Origin: Pantoea sp. At-9b
Lineage (GTDB): Bacteria > Pseudomonadota > Gammaproteobacteria > Enterobacterales > Enterobacteriaceae
Reading direction: 5' to 3'
DNA length: 64,000 bases
NCBI RefSeq assembly: GCF_000175935.2
Contig: NC_014838.1
Span: forward strand, 186,001 to 250,000
Shown: in pieces, positions 45,937-54,241 of the stretch
Layout: each line of letters begins with the position of its first letter
How positions within the stretch are numbered: the stretch's first letter is position 1
Notes under the pieces: generated by a model
Databases searched by the model: none
What the model saw: only the letters and a program-made list of their open reading frames with translations
What the model was told of the DNA's origin: nothing
Program-made: the position numbers and the translations under genes

Positions 45937-46373
45937 TGAAAGTTTTGACAGCGTCAGAAAGGTTGACGCCCGAGGTTGCAGCCCCAGGCGTCGGTTTGCG
46001 AGTAAATCAACTGGTATGGAGAGTTAATCGCATGAACATTTTACGCAGAAATAAGCCATCAGTGCAATTTCGCTGCCGTTTGGTAGCTGGTGCGCTGGTG
46101 TTTGAACAGAGATTACCCGCTGCTGGTGGACCCGGCAACTACCAGGAAGTGAGCCTGATGGTAGTTCAGACCGAGTGGAATGATTTTTATCGTAAGCCGG
46201 AGACAGAGCATTGCGAATCCTCGACCGACGATTTACCGACAAGCGCGGTGTTCCCGTCAAAGTCATCCGCTGGGAGCCTGAATCAAACCGGGTTATCTAC
46301 CTTCGCGAAAACTACGAACATGGCGAGTGCTTCAGCCCTCTTGACCAGTTCCAGCGTTATTTCAGGGAAATAG
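45933..46373 (+). CDS. Phage hypothetical protein (3' end doubtful)
   Basis: Frame of 146 codons starting 4 bp inside the previous gene. Residues 1-90 look like a protein (LRVNQLVWRVNRMN, FRCRLVAGALVFEQRLPAAGG), but the last third overlaps the well-supported DUF4222-like gene in another frame for over 160 bp and has a Ser/Thr-rich shadow-like composition. The real product may be shorter in evolutionary terms. Confidence 0.45.
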   Translation: MMKVLTASERLTPEVAAPGVGLRVNQLVWRVNRMNILRRNKPSVQFRCRLVAGALVFEQRLPAAGGPGNYQEVSLMVVQTEWNDFYRKPETEHCESSTDDLPTSAVFPSKSSAGSLNQTGLSTFAKTTNMASASALLTSSSVISGK

Positions 46374-46393
46374 GGGTCAGGGATGAGCGTTAA
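46211..46393 (+). CDS. DUF4222-like small phage protein
   Basis: 60 residues with a TTG start preceded by GGAGA. MRILDRRFTDKRGVPVKVIR and RVIYLRENYEHGECFSPLDQ match the common small DUF4222 protein encoded just before the replication genes of lambdoid prophages. Function unknown. Overlaps the next gene by 11 bp. Confidence 0.65.
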   Translation: MRILDRRFTDKRGVPVKVIRWEPESNRVIYLRENYEHGECFSPLDQFQRYFREIGVRDER

Positions 46394-47264
46394 ATTATCT
46401 GCATACGTCTGGGACGGATGCGCCGCAGCGGGAATGAAGATCACCAGTGTAGCCATCATGGCGCGCCTGGCTGACTTCTCCAGCGATGAGGGGCTTTGCT
46501 GGCCTTCTATCGCCACTATTGCCCGTCAAATCGGCGCAGGCCCGAGCACTGTCCGTACCTCACTGAGAAAGCTGGAAAGCGAAGGCTGGTTGACTACTAC
46601 GCCGCGACGCAAGGGCAACCGCAACAATTCCAACATGTACCAGTTGAACGTGAAGAAGCTGCGTGAGGCTGCTGCGCTTCACCTGTCAGAATCTGACGCA
46701 TCAGAATCTGACACATCAAAATCTGACGCGTCAAAATCTGGTGCATCAGTTTCTGACGCATCAAAATCCGGTGCACCAGAATCCGACAAAAACACCGGTT
46801 TTCACCCGCCAGAATCTGGCGACGATCCGTCAGTAAATTCAACTACTGATCCATCAGATAAAAACACCTCTTGTCAGGTTGCCTCGCAACCCGACCGGGA
46901 TGTTGTGATTACCGACCTTGCTAAACAGGTTTTAACCCACCTGAACCAAATCACTGGCTCAAAATTCCAGGTCAGTCGTTCATCACTGGAAAATATCCGC
47001 GCTCGACTTGCCGAGGGCTACGAACCCGATGAGCTGAAGCTGGTTGTTGATTACAAGAATGAGCACTGGCGAAACACTGAGCAGGAGCAGTACCTACGCC
47101 CGGCAACGCTGTTCATCCCGAAAAACTTTGCTGGCTATCTCCAGTCGGCAACGAAGTGGGACAAGTCAGGCAGACCGCCATGCGTGAATGGGAAATGGCA
47201 GCGTGATGTTAACCAAACGGCGAATGTTGATTACACCATTCCAGATGGCTGGCGGGGGGCATGA
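46383..47264 (+). CDS. Phage replication initiation protein (O-like)
   Basis: 293 residues. N-terminal helix-turn-helix (about 20-75: LCWPSIATIARQIGAGPSTVRTSLRKLESEGWL), a low-complexity SD(A/T)SKS linker, and a conserved C-terminal replication domain (VLTHLNQITGSKFQVSRSSL, YLRPATLFIPKNFAGYL). The linker DNA is a 15-bp tandem repeat, as in lambda O where the gene contains ori. Recruits the host helicase; no phage helicase loader is visible next to it. Confidence 0.8.
   Translation: MSVKLSAYVWDGCAAAGMKITSVAIMARLADFSSDEGLCWPSIATIARQIGAGPSTVRTSLRKLESEGWLTTTPRRKGNRNNSNMYQLNVKKLREAAALHLSESDASESDTSKSDASKSGASVSDASKSGAPESDKNTGFHPPESGDDPSVNSTTDPSDKNTSCQVASQPDRDVVITDLAKQVLTHLNQITGSKFQVSRSSLENIRARLAEGYEPDELKLVVDYKNEHWRNTEQEQYLRPATLFIPKNFAGYLQSATKWDKSGRPPCVNGKWQRDVNQTANVDYTIPDGWRGA
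46686..46790 (+). repeat. Seven 15-bp iterons, probable phage replication origin
   Basis: Unit TCAGAATCTGACGCA and variants, seven contiguous copies without gaps (46686, 46701, 46716, 46731, 46746, 46761, 46776). They lie inside the replication gene, followed by an AT-richer stretch (46830-46870). Lambda's origin has the same architecture. Confidence 0.65.
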
Positions 47265-47674
47265 TGAACACAGAAACGTTGATTCTGACTCACCTGATGG
47301 CCTTTCCCGGCCAGACTCCTGCGCAGATTGCCAATGCAATCGGACGCACCCGCAGCACTGTTGGCGCATCTCTGCCAGTGATGGTTGCTGTTGGTGATAT
47401 CTGGAGTGATGCCGAAGCTCGCTACTACACCGCAGAACCAGCAGGCGAGGGTGATGAGAAATACATTGCGCTTTGTGACGAGGCATATCGCCTTCAGGAG
47501 CGGAATTTGTGGAACCCAGCCGCCCATGTCTGGCATCAGGCGCAAGAGGCCACACTGAAGCCAGGACTGCGGGAGAAGGCACGAATCAGGGCAATCATGT
47601 GTGTCGAGAAAGCCAGAGAGAAAGACCCAAGGCCCGGGCCTGATCCGTTCTGTCGCAGGGGTAACTTCCGATGA
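47261..47674 (+). CDS. ANR/PerC-like phage regulator
   Basis: 137 residues. An N-terminal winged-helix part (HLMAFPGQTPAQIANAIGRTRSTVGASLPVM) and a C-terminal AYRLQERNLWNPAAHVWHQAQ...EKARIRAIMC segment resembling the ANR/PerC-type motif. Role unknown. Overlaps the rep gene and the next small gene. Confidence 0.55.
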   Translation: MMNTETLILTHLMAFPGQTPAQIANAIGRTRSTVGASLPVMVAVGDIWSDAEARYYTAEPAGEGDEKYIALCDEAYRLQERNLWNPAAHVWHQAQEATLKPGLREKARIRAIMCVEKAREKDPRPGPDPFCRRGNFR

Positions 47675-47793
47675 AAGCAGCCATACAGCGCCACTGGCGG
47701 CGCAATGAAGATTTCTACCGTGGAGCACGTCCTGCGGTCCTGATGATAACCGTTCTGATTTTCGCACTGGCATGGGAGCTGACAAACCAATGA
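47671..47793 (+). CDS. 40-residue membrane protein
   Basis: ATG at 47671 overlaps the previous stop (ATGA). Basic N-terminus (MKAAIQRHWRRNEDFYRGAR) then one hydrophobic span (PAVLMITVLIFALAWEL). Stop overlaps the next gene. Coupling on both sides is the main support. Confidence 0.55.
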   Translation: MKAAIQRHWRRNEDFYRGARPAVLMITVLIFALAWELTNQ

Positions 47794-48617
47794 GTAACTT
47801 ACTCCAGGTTTATAAAAACAAAGACGACACCGAAACAAACATCACTGTCCGCAAAACTTACCTGCTGGGCGTGGACGAGCTCTACATCGAGCCGGGTTAC
47901 AACGTTCGCGAGATTAACCAGACGCACGTTGAAGAATTCCGTGATGCGTTTATTGCAGGTGAGCATGTTCCGCCGCTGGCCGTTCAGGTGACAGAGCAGG
48001 GCGTTAAGATTATCGACGGCCATCACCGCTGGCATGGCGCGAAGCTGGCACAGGCAGCAGGCCATGAAATCCGTCTGGAGTGCAAAGACTTCGTAGGCAA
48101 TGAAGCGGACCGTATCGCTTTCATGATCACAAGCAGCCAGGGCCAGGCATTGGAACCGCTGGAACGTGCCGCCGGGTATCAGCGCATGATCAATCAGGGC
48201 TTGGAACCGGCGGAAATCGCCAGGAAGGTGAAGCGCTCACCCGCTGATGTTGATCATCACCTCCAGCTCCTGACCGTGGGCGATGGCCTGCTTGCGATGG
48301 TTAAAACCGGCGAAGTTGCCGCGACGACCGCTGTAGCAATGGTGCGGGAGCATGGAGCCAAAGCCGAGACGGTAGCCAAAACCCAACTGGAGAAAGCCAA
48401 AGCCAGCGGCAAGAAGAAACTGACCCGTTCCGCCGCCATGCCCCAGTTCAGCGCAACCAAAGCACGCCGCCTTGTTGAGCTGCTGTGTGATGCCCGCTAC
48501 ATGGGTGTAGTTGATGGTGAAGCAGTGCTGTATCACGATGATAAATATACTGCTGAAATCCGGTCCATCCTCAACGAATACCGCGATGCCACTGAGCATA
48601 ACGGGGAGGAAGCCTAA
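47790..48617 (+). CDS. ParB-family phage protein
   Basis: 275 residues from the ATG at 47790. ParB N-terminal domain: VDELYIEPGYNVREI, AVQVTEQGVKIIDGHHRWHGAKLA, and a helix-turn-helix (EPAEIARKVKRSPADVDHHLQLL). A nuclease- or CTPase-like partition fold; in lambdoid phages the role is not defined. Second ParB-like protein in this prophage. Confidence 0.75.
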   Translation: MSNLLQVYKNKDDTETNITVRKTYLLGVDELYIEPGYNVREINQTHVEEFRDAFIAGEHVPPLAVQVTEQGVKIIDGHHRWHGAKLAQAAGHEIRLECKDFVGNEADRIAFMITSSQGQALEPLERAAGYQRMINQGLEPAEIARKVKRSPADVDHHLQLLTVGDGLLAMVKTGEVAATTAVAMVREHGAKAETVAKTQLEKAKASGKKKLTRSAAMPQFSATKARRLVELLCDARYMGVVDGEAVLYHDDKYTAEIRSILNEYRDATEHNGEEA

Positions 48618-48766
48618 TGAAATACCTTGCGTATTTAGCGTGGCTTTTGGGTAGCTCCCTGTTTGCTTTTGGCTTGGGGGCCAGCCAACAGGCTGAGATG
48701 GTTTCCGGTTCGATTTTGGCTGGCGCATCTCTCATTGCTCTTTCAATAGCGGGGGCCATGAAATGA
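48617..48766 (+). CDS. 49-residue membrane protein
   Basis: ATG at 48617 overlaps the ParB-like stop. Two hydrophobic segments (YLAYLAWLLGSSLFAFGLGA and GSILAGASLIALSIAGAM). Overlaps the methylase start. No family recognised. Confidence 0.55.
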   Translation: MKYLAYLAWLLGSSLFAFGLGASQQAEMVSGSILAGASLIALSIAGAMK

Positions 48767-49389
48767 CTTACCAACTCGTCTACGCCGATCCTCCATGGCC
48801 CTATAACAACAACATCAGCAATGGTGCTGCTACCGATCACTATCAGACCATGTCTATGGCTGACCTTAAGCGCCTGCCCGTGTGGGCGCTGGGTGCTGAA
48901 AACTCAGTCTTGGCTATGTGGTACACCGGCACCCACAACCAGGAAGCGCGAGAGCTGGCTGAATCATGGGGATATCGCGTCCGCACCATGAAGGGCTTCA
49001 CATGGGTGAAGTTGAATCAACTGGCAGAGAAGCGCTTTAACCGCGCCCTGGAAGAACATTCAATTCACGACTTTAACGACCTGCTGGACATGCTCAACGC
49101 TGAAACCCGCATGAACGGTGGCAACCACACCCGCAGCAATACCGAGGACGTTCTGATCGCCACACGCGGCACTGGCCTGCCACGCGCCAGCGCATCGGTT
49201 AAGCAGGTTGTGTATTCATGCCTGGGCGAACACAGCGCGAAGCCGTGGGAAGTGCGTAACCGCCTGGAGCAACTTTATGGTGACGTGTCACGCATTGAAT
49301 TATTCGCGCGTACCGCCGCTGAGGGCTGGGATTGCTGGGGCAACCAGTGTGACAGCAGTGTTCAACTGATCGCCGGGAGGGTGGCATGA
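48763..49389 (+). CDS. MT-A70-family adenine methyltransferase
   Basis: 208 residues. YADPPWPYNNN is the catalytic DPPW; the ending (FARTAAEGWDCWGNQCDS) is typical of phage MT-A70-like methylases that modify phage DNA at adenine. Confidence 0.85.
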   Translation: MTYQLVYADPPWPYNNNISNGAATDHYQTMSMADLKRLPVWALGAENSVLAMWYTGTHNQEARELAESWGYRVRTMKGFTWVKLNQLAEKRFNRALEEHSIHDFNDLLDMLNAETRMNGGNHTRSNTEDVLIATRGTGLPRASASVKQVVYSCLGEHSAKPWEVRNRLEQLYGDVSRIELFARTAAEGWDCWGNQCDSSVQLIAGRVA

Positions 49390-49517
49390 CAAGCAAAGAG
49401 CAGCTCCAGAAACAGGGGAAGCCAAATAGCATCCAGGATATCTACATGAAAGCCGGTGCTGAAGTAGCGCTGAAAATGGCCGAGGTGTGCGCCAAAAAGA
49501 TACAGGAGGCTGGATGA
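49386..49517 (+). CDS. 43-residue phage protein
   Basis: ATG at 49386 overlaps the methylase stop; its own stop overlaps rusA. Hydrophilic and helical (IQDIYMKAGAEVALKMAEVC). Support is tight coupling on both sides. Confidence 0.55.
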   Translation: MTSKEQLQKQGKPNSIQDIYMKAGAEVALKMAEVCAKKIQEAG

Positions 49518-49879
49518 AATTAACCCTGCCATTCCCTCCAACAGTAAACACCTACTGGCGTAACACGCCAAAGGGAGTATTAATCAGCGCCTCCGGGCGC
49601 TCTTTCCGTTCCAGTGCGATCGCGAGTGTGCTGGAGCAGTTAAAGCGCCGACCCAAGCCGATCACCACTGATGTGCAGGTGAATGTGATCCTGTACCCGC
49701 CAACTCGATTAAGGCGCGACCTGGACAACTACCAGAAAGCGCTATTCGACAGCCTGACGCATGCCGGTGTATGGCTGGACGACAGCCAGATTAAGCGAAT
49801 CATCATTGAGTGGGGGCCAGTCATCAAAGACGGCAAAGCTGAGGTGACGATCAGTGAATATCAGGCGGTGGACGCATGA
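49514..49879 (+). CDS. rusA: RusA-family Holliday junction resolvase
   Basis: 121 residues. LPFPPTVNTYWRN and RRDLDNYQKALFDSLTHAGVWLDDSQI are diagnostic (Asp residues are catalytic). Resolves recombination junctions. Confidence 0.92.
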   Translation: MKLTLPFPPTVNTYWRNTPKGVLISASGRSFRSSAIASVLEQLKRRPKPITTDVQVNVILYPPTRLRRDLDNYQKALFDSLTHAGVWLDDSQIKRIIIEWGPVIKDGKAEVTISEYQAVDA

Positions 49880-50892
49880 GGGCATTGCTGACACCTGAGC
49901 TTGTTCCGCGCATTGGGGTTGTGCTGTTTAAACCTGGCAAAGATTTGCATTCGTTGTTCCGTGGCCGCGTCCTGATCAGCACCCCAACATCAGAAATGGC
50001 AGACCTGCCATCAGGCTTAATCAATGACAGCAGCCAGCCATTACTGGACGAAAAATCACTGGCTGTGTTCTTTCAAGATGGCCGGGTGATCAGAGCTGCT
50101 GGTGGCTGGGAAGCGCATGATGCGTGGGTGCAAAAAATTAACGCCTGCCAGCTTCAGAAAAAGGATTCGTATCATCATCCGCATTACACTACCTTGCGGA
50201 CCGAATCGGGAACGGTTTGCCTGTGCTATCACGATGATAATTCTGCCCGTTTGAATGGCTTGCCGGCGCAACTCGAAGAGGTCGCAACCGGCAACATGGC
50301 CCGCTGGATTATTGAGTCGGCATGCGTCCATATGGGGTTAGGTTCGGATCATCGGATGACGTTGCCTGAGCTGTGCTGGTGGGCCTGCCTCAATGACGTA
50401 ACGGACCTGATACCTGAAGCGCCAGCGCGCCGTGTGCTGCGTATGCCAGCGGAGAAACCGGCAACAGGCGAACTGAAGGAATCACGCATACAGCCGGAAC
50501 GGGCCGCACGGGAAGTGATACAGGAAGCGGCGGAGGTGGTTAAAGCCGTCATCAACCTGGCTATCGACCCGGAATCACCGGAATCATTCATGAAGCGGCC
50601 AAAGCGCCGACGACTGGAAAACGAGAAGTACACGCGGTGGGTAAAAGCGCAGCCATGCGCCTGCTGTAATAAGCCAGCAGATGACCCGCACCATATCATC
50701 GGATACGGACAGGGAGGGATGGGAACCAAGGCACATGATTTGTTTGTGATACCGCTTTGCAGGGCGCATCACGACGAACTCCACCGCGACCCGGTGGCAT
50801 TCGAAAACAAATACGGGAGCCAGATAGAACTGCTGTTCAGATTCCTTGATCACTCGATTGCAGTTGGTGTGATTGGGATAGCGAAAAAATAA
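49876..50892 (+). CDS. DUF968 phage protein (HNH-like, Ref/YbcN relative)
   Basis: 338 residues. C-terminal CACCNKPADDPHHIIGYGQGG and IPLCRAHHDELH form a zinc-bound HNH-like site; the first half is variable. Related proteins such as P1 Ref are RecA-dependent nucleases. Overlaps rusA by 4 bp. Confidence 0.8.
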   Translation: MRALLTPELVPRIGVVLFKPGKDLHSLFRGRVLISTPTSEMADLPSGLINDSSQPLLDEKSLAVFFQDGRVIRAAGGWEAHDAWVQKINACQLQKKDSYHHPHYTTLRTESGTVCLCYHDDNSARLNGLPAQLEEVATGNMARWIIESACVHMGLGSDHRMTLPELCWWACLNDVTDLIPEAPARRVLRMPAEKPATGELKESRIQPERAAREVIQEAAEVVKAVINLAIDPESPESFMKRPKRRRLENEKYTRWVKAQPCACCNKPADDPHHIIGYGQGGMGTKAHDLFVIPLCRAHHDELHRDPVAFENKYGSQIELLFRFLDHSIAVGVIGIAKK

Positions 50893-50912
50893 AACGGTAT
50901 GGAGAAATAATA

Positions 50913-51341
50913 ATGCGTGACATGTCACGAGTATTAGAACGTTGGGCAGGCTGGGCGCGCTCGGAAAATAGCGGTGTGGATTATTCAGCGATAGCTGCCG
51001 GTTTCAAAGGACTACTTCCCCAAACATCAAAAATGACACTTTCTTGCAGTGATGATGATGGGTTGATGATTGAATCATGTTTAGCCCGCTTGAGAATTAA
51101 ACGACCTGATGAACATCAACTTATTCTGCTGCATTACTTTTACAATGTCCCAAAACGTAAGCTGGCACAACGTGCTAAACGCGATGAGAAGCTGATCAGA
51201 ATCCAGATTCAGATGGCTGAGGGCTTTATAGAAGGATGTCTGGCCTGGCTGGATGTTAAGCTGGATATGGATGCAGAAGTAGAGACAGAAAAAAATATTG
51301 AAAAAAAGCTAACGCGGTCCGCAATATCGTTGTTAGTGTGA
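50913..51341 (+). CDS. Antiterminator Q-type protein
   Basis: 142 residues. VLERWAGWARSENSGVDYSAIAAGFKG and LLHYFYNVPKRKLAQRAKRD match the Q family of phage 82-like antitermination proteins that turn on late genes. Followed by a terminator and then the lysis genes. Confidence 0.85.
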   Translation: MRDMSRVLERWAGWARSENSGVDYSAIAAGFKGLLPQTSKMTLSCSDDDGLMIESCLARLRIKRPDEHQLILLHYFYNVPKRKLAQRAKRDEKLIRIQIQMAEGFIEGCLAWLDVKLDMDAEVETEKNIEKKLTRSAISLLV

Positions 51342-51378
51342 TAAGAGTCGTTACTACGCAGTACTACTTATCATCGAA

Positions 51379-51403
51379 ACCTCGCCAACTGGCGGGGTTT
51401 TTT
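51379..51403 (+). terminator. Terminator before the lysis genes (late-control terminator)
   Basis: ACCTCGCC-AACT-GGCGGGGT followed by a T run. Position just after Q is that of tR', which Q reads through. Confidence 0.8.
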
Positions 51404-51420
51404 GCTTTATGGGGCGAGGA

Positions 51421-51702
51421 ATGTCAAAGCCGAATGAACAGCAATTAACTTTCCGTCCGGCAAGCGAACTGCCTACCGCCGAACTGCGTGATCGTGAGGT
51501 ACTGATATTAAATCCCTGTGATGGTTATCACATTGGATACATCAAAGCGTTTGAGGAAAATGGCGAGGTTTATGACGTTGGAATTTATACGTGGTTAGGT
51601 AAGGAATTTGAGCCACATGATTTTTATGTAGCTTGGGCGCTCCTCCCCAATATTGATGACCGCGATTCCATTATTAAGCTCTTTGAAGGAGCAAAAGGCT
51701 AA
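51421..51702 (+). CDS. Phage hypothetical protein
   Basis: 93 residues; an ATG at 51409 is an alternative. Contains TFRPASELPTAELRDREVLI and FYVAWALLPN. Function unknown. Confidence 0.5.
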   Translation: MSKPNEQQLTFRPASELPTAELRDREVLILNPCDGYHIGYIKAFEENGEVYDVGIYTWLGKEFEPHDFYVAWALLPNIDDRDSIIKLFEGAKG

Positions 51703-51823
51703 CGCCTGAATTAAAAAAGATTATCCCTGCGGCTGACGAGCCAGGTAATTAATCGCCGACGTGCGTCAGGGTCTTAATAACACGCTACAGCAGCGGGGTA
51801 GCGCCCGCACCTTTTCAGATGCC

Positions 51824-51846
51824 AGCCATAGAGTTGGCTTTTTTAT
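51824..51846 (+). terminator. Short hairpin before the holin
   Basis: AGCCA-N6-TGGCT (approximate) followed by TTTTTATTTT, 48 bp ahead of the holin gene. Confidence 0.55.
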
Positions 51847-51893
51847 TTTCTGACTACAGACAGCACCGACCGTAACTACGGAGGTGAGAGACC

Positions 51894-52232
51894 ATGAAGA
51901 TGAACAATGACCCGCATTCATGGCCGGATGTTTACGAGCTACTTAATAGCTGGTGGCGCGGTGAAACGCCGGTTGGTGCAGTGCTGCTTGCATTTGTCAT
52001 GGCAGGCTTACGAATTTATTACAGCGGCGGCGGCTGGAAAAAAGTGCTGCTTGAAGGTTTGCTGTGTGGCGCACTGACGCTCACTGTTGCATCCAGCCTG
52101 GAATATCTGTCGTTACCCAAGAGCCTCTCGATTGCCATCGGCGGCGGGATTGGTTTTGTTGGCGTGGAACAATTCAGAAAACTGCTTTTGAACGTTCTCA
52201 ATATTCGTTTCGGCGGCAATCCAAAGGATTAA
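51894..52232 (+). CDS. Holin
   Basis: 112 residues, with three hydrophobic segments (about 25-42, 50-68, 74-90) and short charged ends, ATG after GGTGAGAGACC. Opens the inner membrane at lysis and lies directly before the endolysin. Confidence 0.75.
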   Translation: MKMNNDPHSWPDVYELLNSWWRGETPVGAVLLAFVMAGLRIYYSGGGWKKVLLEGLLCGALTLTVASSLEYLSLPKSLSIAIGGGIGFVGVEQFRKLLLNVLNIRFGGNPKD

Positions 52233-52234
52233 TT

Positions 52235-52777
52235 ATGACGCGTGACCAGATATTCGATGCAATCCTGGGTAAAGAGGGTGGTTACGTGAGCAACCCGGCT
52301 GATAAAGGCGGACCCACCCGCTGGGGAATAACCGAAGCGACAGCAAGAGCACATGGCTACAGTGGTGATATGCGGGTGCTTCCGCGAGAAACGGCGCTGG
52401 CTATTCTCACTGCTGATTACTGGACTGGCCCACGCTTTGACCAGGTTGCGGCGGTGTCTTCGGTTATCGCTGCTGAAATATGCGATACCGGCGTAAATAT
52501 GGGGCCATCAGTCCCTGCGAAATGGCTACAGCGGTGGCTCACGGCTATGAACAGCGGCGGCACACTTTACCCTGACCTGACTCCTGACGGTCAGATTGGC
52601 CCGCGTACCATTGTTGCTTTAACAGCATTCCTTAAGGTCCGGGGGAAAGAAGGCGAATCAGTGTTGCTTAAAGCACTGAATTGCAGCCAGGGTGCTCGTT
52701 ATCTCGAACTCGCCGAACAGCGTTCCGCCAATGAAACCTTCCTGTATGGATGGGTAAAGGAGCGCGTAGGCCTATGA
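52235..52777 (+). CDS. Endolysin, glycoside hydrolase 108 (N-acetylmuramidase)
   Basis: 180 residues. FDAILGKEGGYVSNPADKGGPTRWGIT is the GH108 catalytic motif (Glu14), followed by a C-terminal peptidoglycan-binding region. No signal peptide, so it depends on the holin. Confidence 0.9.
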   Translation: MTRDQIFDAILGKEGGYVSNPADKGGPTRWGITEATARAHGYSGDMRVLPRETALAILTADYWTGPRFDQVAAVSSVIAAEICDTGVNMGPSVPAKWLQRWLTAMNSGGTLYPDLTPDGQIGPRTIVALTAFLKVRGKEGESVLLKALNCSQGARYLELAEQRSANETFLYGWVKERVGL

Positions 52778-52980
52778 AACTGGTCGATGACTGGAAACGC
52801 TGCTGGCGCTGGTTTTCCATCCATTGTCTGGCGCTTGCCGGTGCTATCCCTGCAACATGGGCGACTCTCCCCGATGACCTGAAATCACACATCCCGGCTG
52901 AATGCATGGGAACGGTAACGCTGGTTGTTGCTGTGTGCGGGGTTGTAGGTCGCCTCGTAGACCAGAGGAAGCGGCCATGA
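52774..52980 (+). CDS. Small phage lysis-region membrane protein
   Basis: 68 residues from the ATG at 52774, overlapping the endolysin stop by 4 bp. MKLVDDWKRCWRWFSIHCLA and two membrane segments match the DUF7940-like proteins of lysis cassettes; possibly a second holin. Confidence 0.65.
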   Translation: MKLVDDWKRCWRWFSIHCLALAGAIPATWATLPDDLKSHIPAECMGTVTLVVAVCGVVGRLVDQRKRP

Positions 52981-53369
52981 CGGCAGAGATTAAAGCGGCG
53001 CTTGTTGTGCTGCTGCTTATCATTCTCCTTAGCCTGGTTGGTGGTGGTGCATATCTGGGTTACCAGTACAAAAGCAACAGTGCTCGCGCCGATGCTGCCG
53101 AGAAAACAGCGAACCAGTCCAGCATGGTTACAGCCAACGTTCTGAAGACGGTTTCTATCATCAACAGCATTGTCCAGGCGAATGCAGATGCAAAGCAGAA
53201 AACAGACCAGCAATCAGCGGAGCGTATCGTTGTTATTCAAAAGGCCGTTGCTGCTGATGAGTGCGCTAAGCGTCCTGTGCCTGCCGCTGCTGTTGAGCAG
53301 TTGCGGAACCACGCGAACCGAATACATGCAGGTGCCACCCGTACAAATACCGGCAAGCCTGCTGATTGA
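52977..53369 (+). CDS. Rz-like inner-membrane spanin (i-spanin)
   Basis: 130 residues from the ATG at 52977. N-terminal membrane anchor (LVVLLLIILLSLVGGGAYLGY) and a periplasmic helical part rich in Ala/Gln (coiled coil). Contains rz1 in another frame, the standard phage arrangement. Confidence 0.85.
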   Translation: MTAEIKAALVVLLLIILLSLVGGGAYLGYQYKSNSARADAAEKTANQSSMVTANVLKTVSIINSIVQANADAKQKTDQQSAERIVVIQKAVAADECAKRPVPAAAVEQLRNHANRIHAGATRTNTGKPAD

Positions 53370-53517
53370 CTGTGTGATACCTGAAATCCCTTACCAGATG
53401 ACGTGGAGCGACAGCCTGACGCTTAACGAGCAACTGCTGGCCGTGATTGAGAAATGCAATCAGGACAAAGCAGACATCCGTACCATTGAACAATCCAGAC
53501 AGGAACAAGCCAAATGA
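53257..53517 (+). CDS. Rz1-like outer-membrane spanin (lipoprotein), nested
   Basis: 86 residues beginning MSALSVLCLPLLLSSC, a lipobox signal, then Pro-rich QVPPVQIPASL. Reads in a different frame and starts inside the i-spanin gene, as in lambda. Confidence 0.85.
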   Translation: MSALSVLCLPLLLSSCGTTRTEYMQVPPVQIPASLLIDCVIPEIPYQMTWSDSLTLNEQLLAVIEKCNQDKADIRTIEQSRQEQAK

Positions 53518-53756
53518 CCTTTTATGAAACTATCATGCTGTGGTTCTCGACCATCGTTTCCGCGCTGTATCTCATCGCTGGTGGCTGGGTAAAAATTCGC
53601 GATTATTTCAAGGCTAAGTCGCAGGCGAAAGCAGACGCGATTGAGGCTGAAGTGCAGACGCGTCTGAAGGCAGCGCAGGCGGTTAGCAATGATGCTCCGG
53701 CAGCAACAGCAACATCCGTAGCTGGCTCAGTTAATGAATCAGAAGTGGCAGCATAG
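53514..53756 (+). CDS. Small membrane protein downstream of Rz1
   Basis: 80 residues; one membrane span (ETIMLWFSTIVSALYLIAGG) and an Ala-rich C-terminus with a KAKSQAKADAIEAEVQTRLK helix. Overlaps Rz1 by 4 bp. Family not recognised. Confidence 0.6.
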   Translation: MTFYETIMLWFSTIVSALYLIAGGWVKIRDYFKAKSQAKADAIEAEVQTRLKAAQAVSNDAPAATATSVAGSVNESEVAA

Positions 53757-53859
53757 TTAATTATATGAATCGATTGTATATTTCGGTAGCAACTTTTATC
53801 AAAGCGGCGTAGTGAGTTGTGAATTACACTCATTTGGTTACAGCCATGAGGTAATTGAA

Positions 53860-54081
53860 ATGAAAAGTAATGAATCAGCTTACATTGATGACACAGGTAA
53901 ACTGGCCGTTATCGATATTTTTGACTCAGTCAGACACGTTCCGCTTGCGGAAGTTGATACACCTGAGCAACTGATTCAGCAACTCCAACTGTTGACCTCG
54001 CAAAGTAGTTTCAGTCATAAAGCATTGGATATGGCTTTTGAGATAATGGCTGAAAAAATCGGCCTTGGTGCCGGTTGCTGA
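53860..54081 (+). CDS. Phage hypothetical protein
   Basis: 73 residues from the ATG at 53860 (GAGGT upstream). Acidic, no motifs recognised. Longer frame to 53812 lacks a ribosome site. Confidence 0.5.
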   Translation: MKSNESAYIDDTGKLAVIDIFDSVRHVPLAEVDTPEQLIQQLQLLTSQSSFSHKALDMAFEIMAEKIGLGAGC

Positions 54082-54146
54082 TTCGGTGGGTGAGTTTAAT
54101 AAGTTTTCATCACAAGGCGCATTCTTGCGAGTGCGTCTGATGATGT

Positions 54147-54175
54147 AAAAAAAGCCCCCTGGACAGAAGGGGGCT
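54147..54175 (-). terminator. Terminator (strong on minus strand)
   Basis: AGCCCCCT/AGGGGGCT with a 7-base loop, then T7 on the minus strand. It serves the AriR-like gene. Confidence 0.8.
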
Positions 54176-54241
54176 AACCAATTGAGGGAAGGGATCGAAA
54201 TTCCGTTTTATATTTACGGATAAATTATAGTACACAGGAAC

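Noticed and set aside
46686..46790. CRISPR array
   Set aside because: Repeats are contiguous 15-bp units without spacers and lie inside a coding sequence; the same holds for the 9-bp units at 61694.
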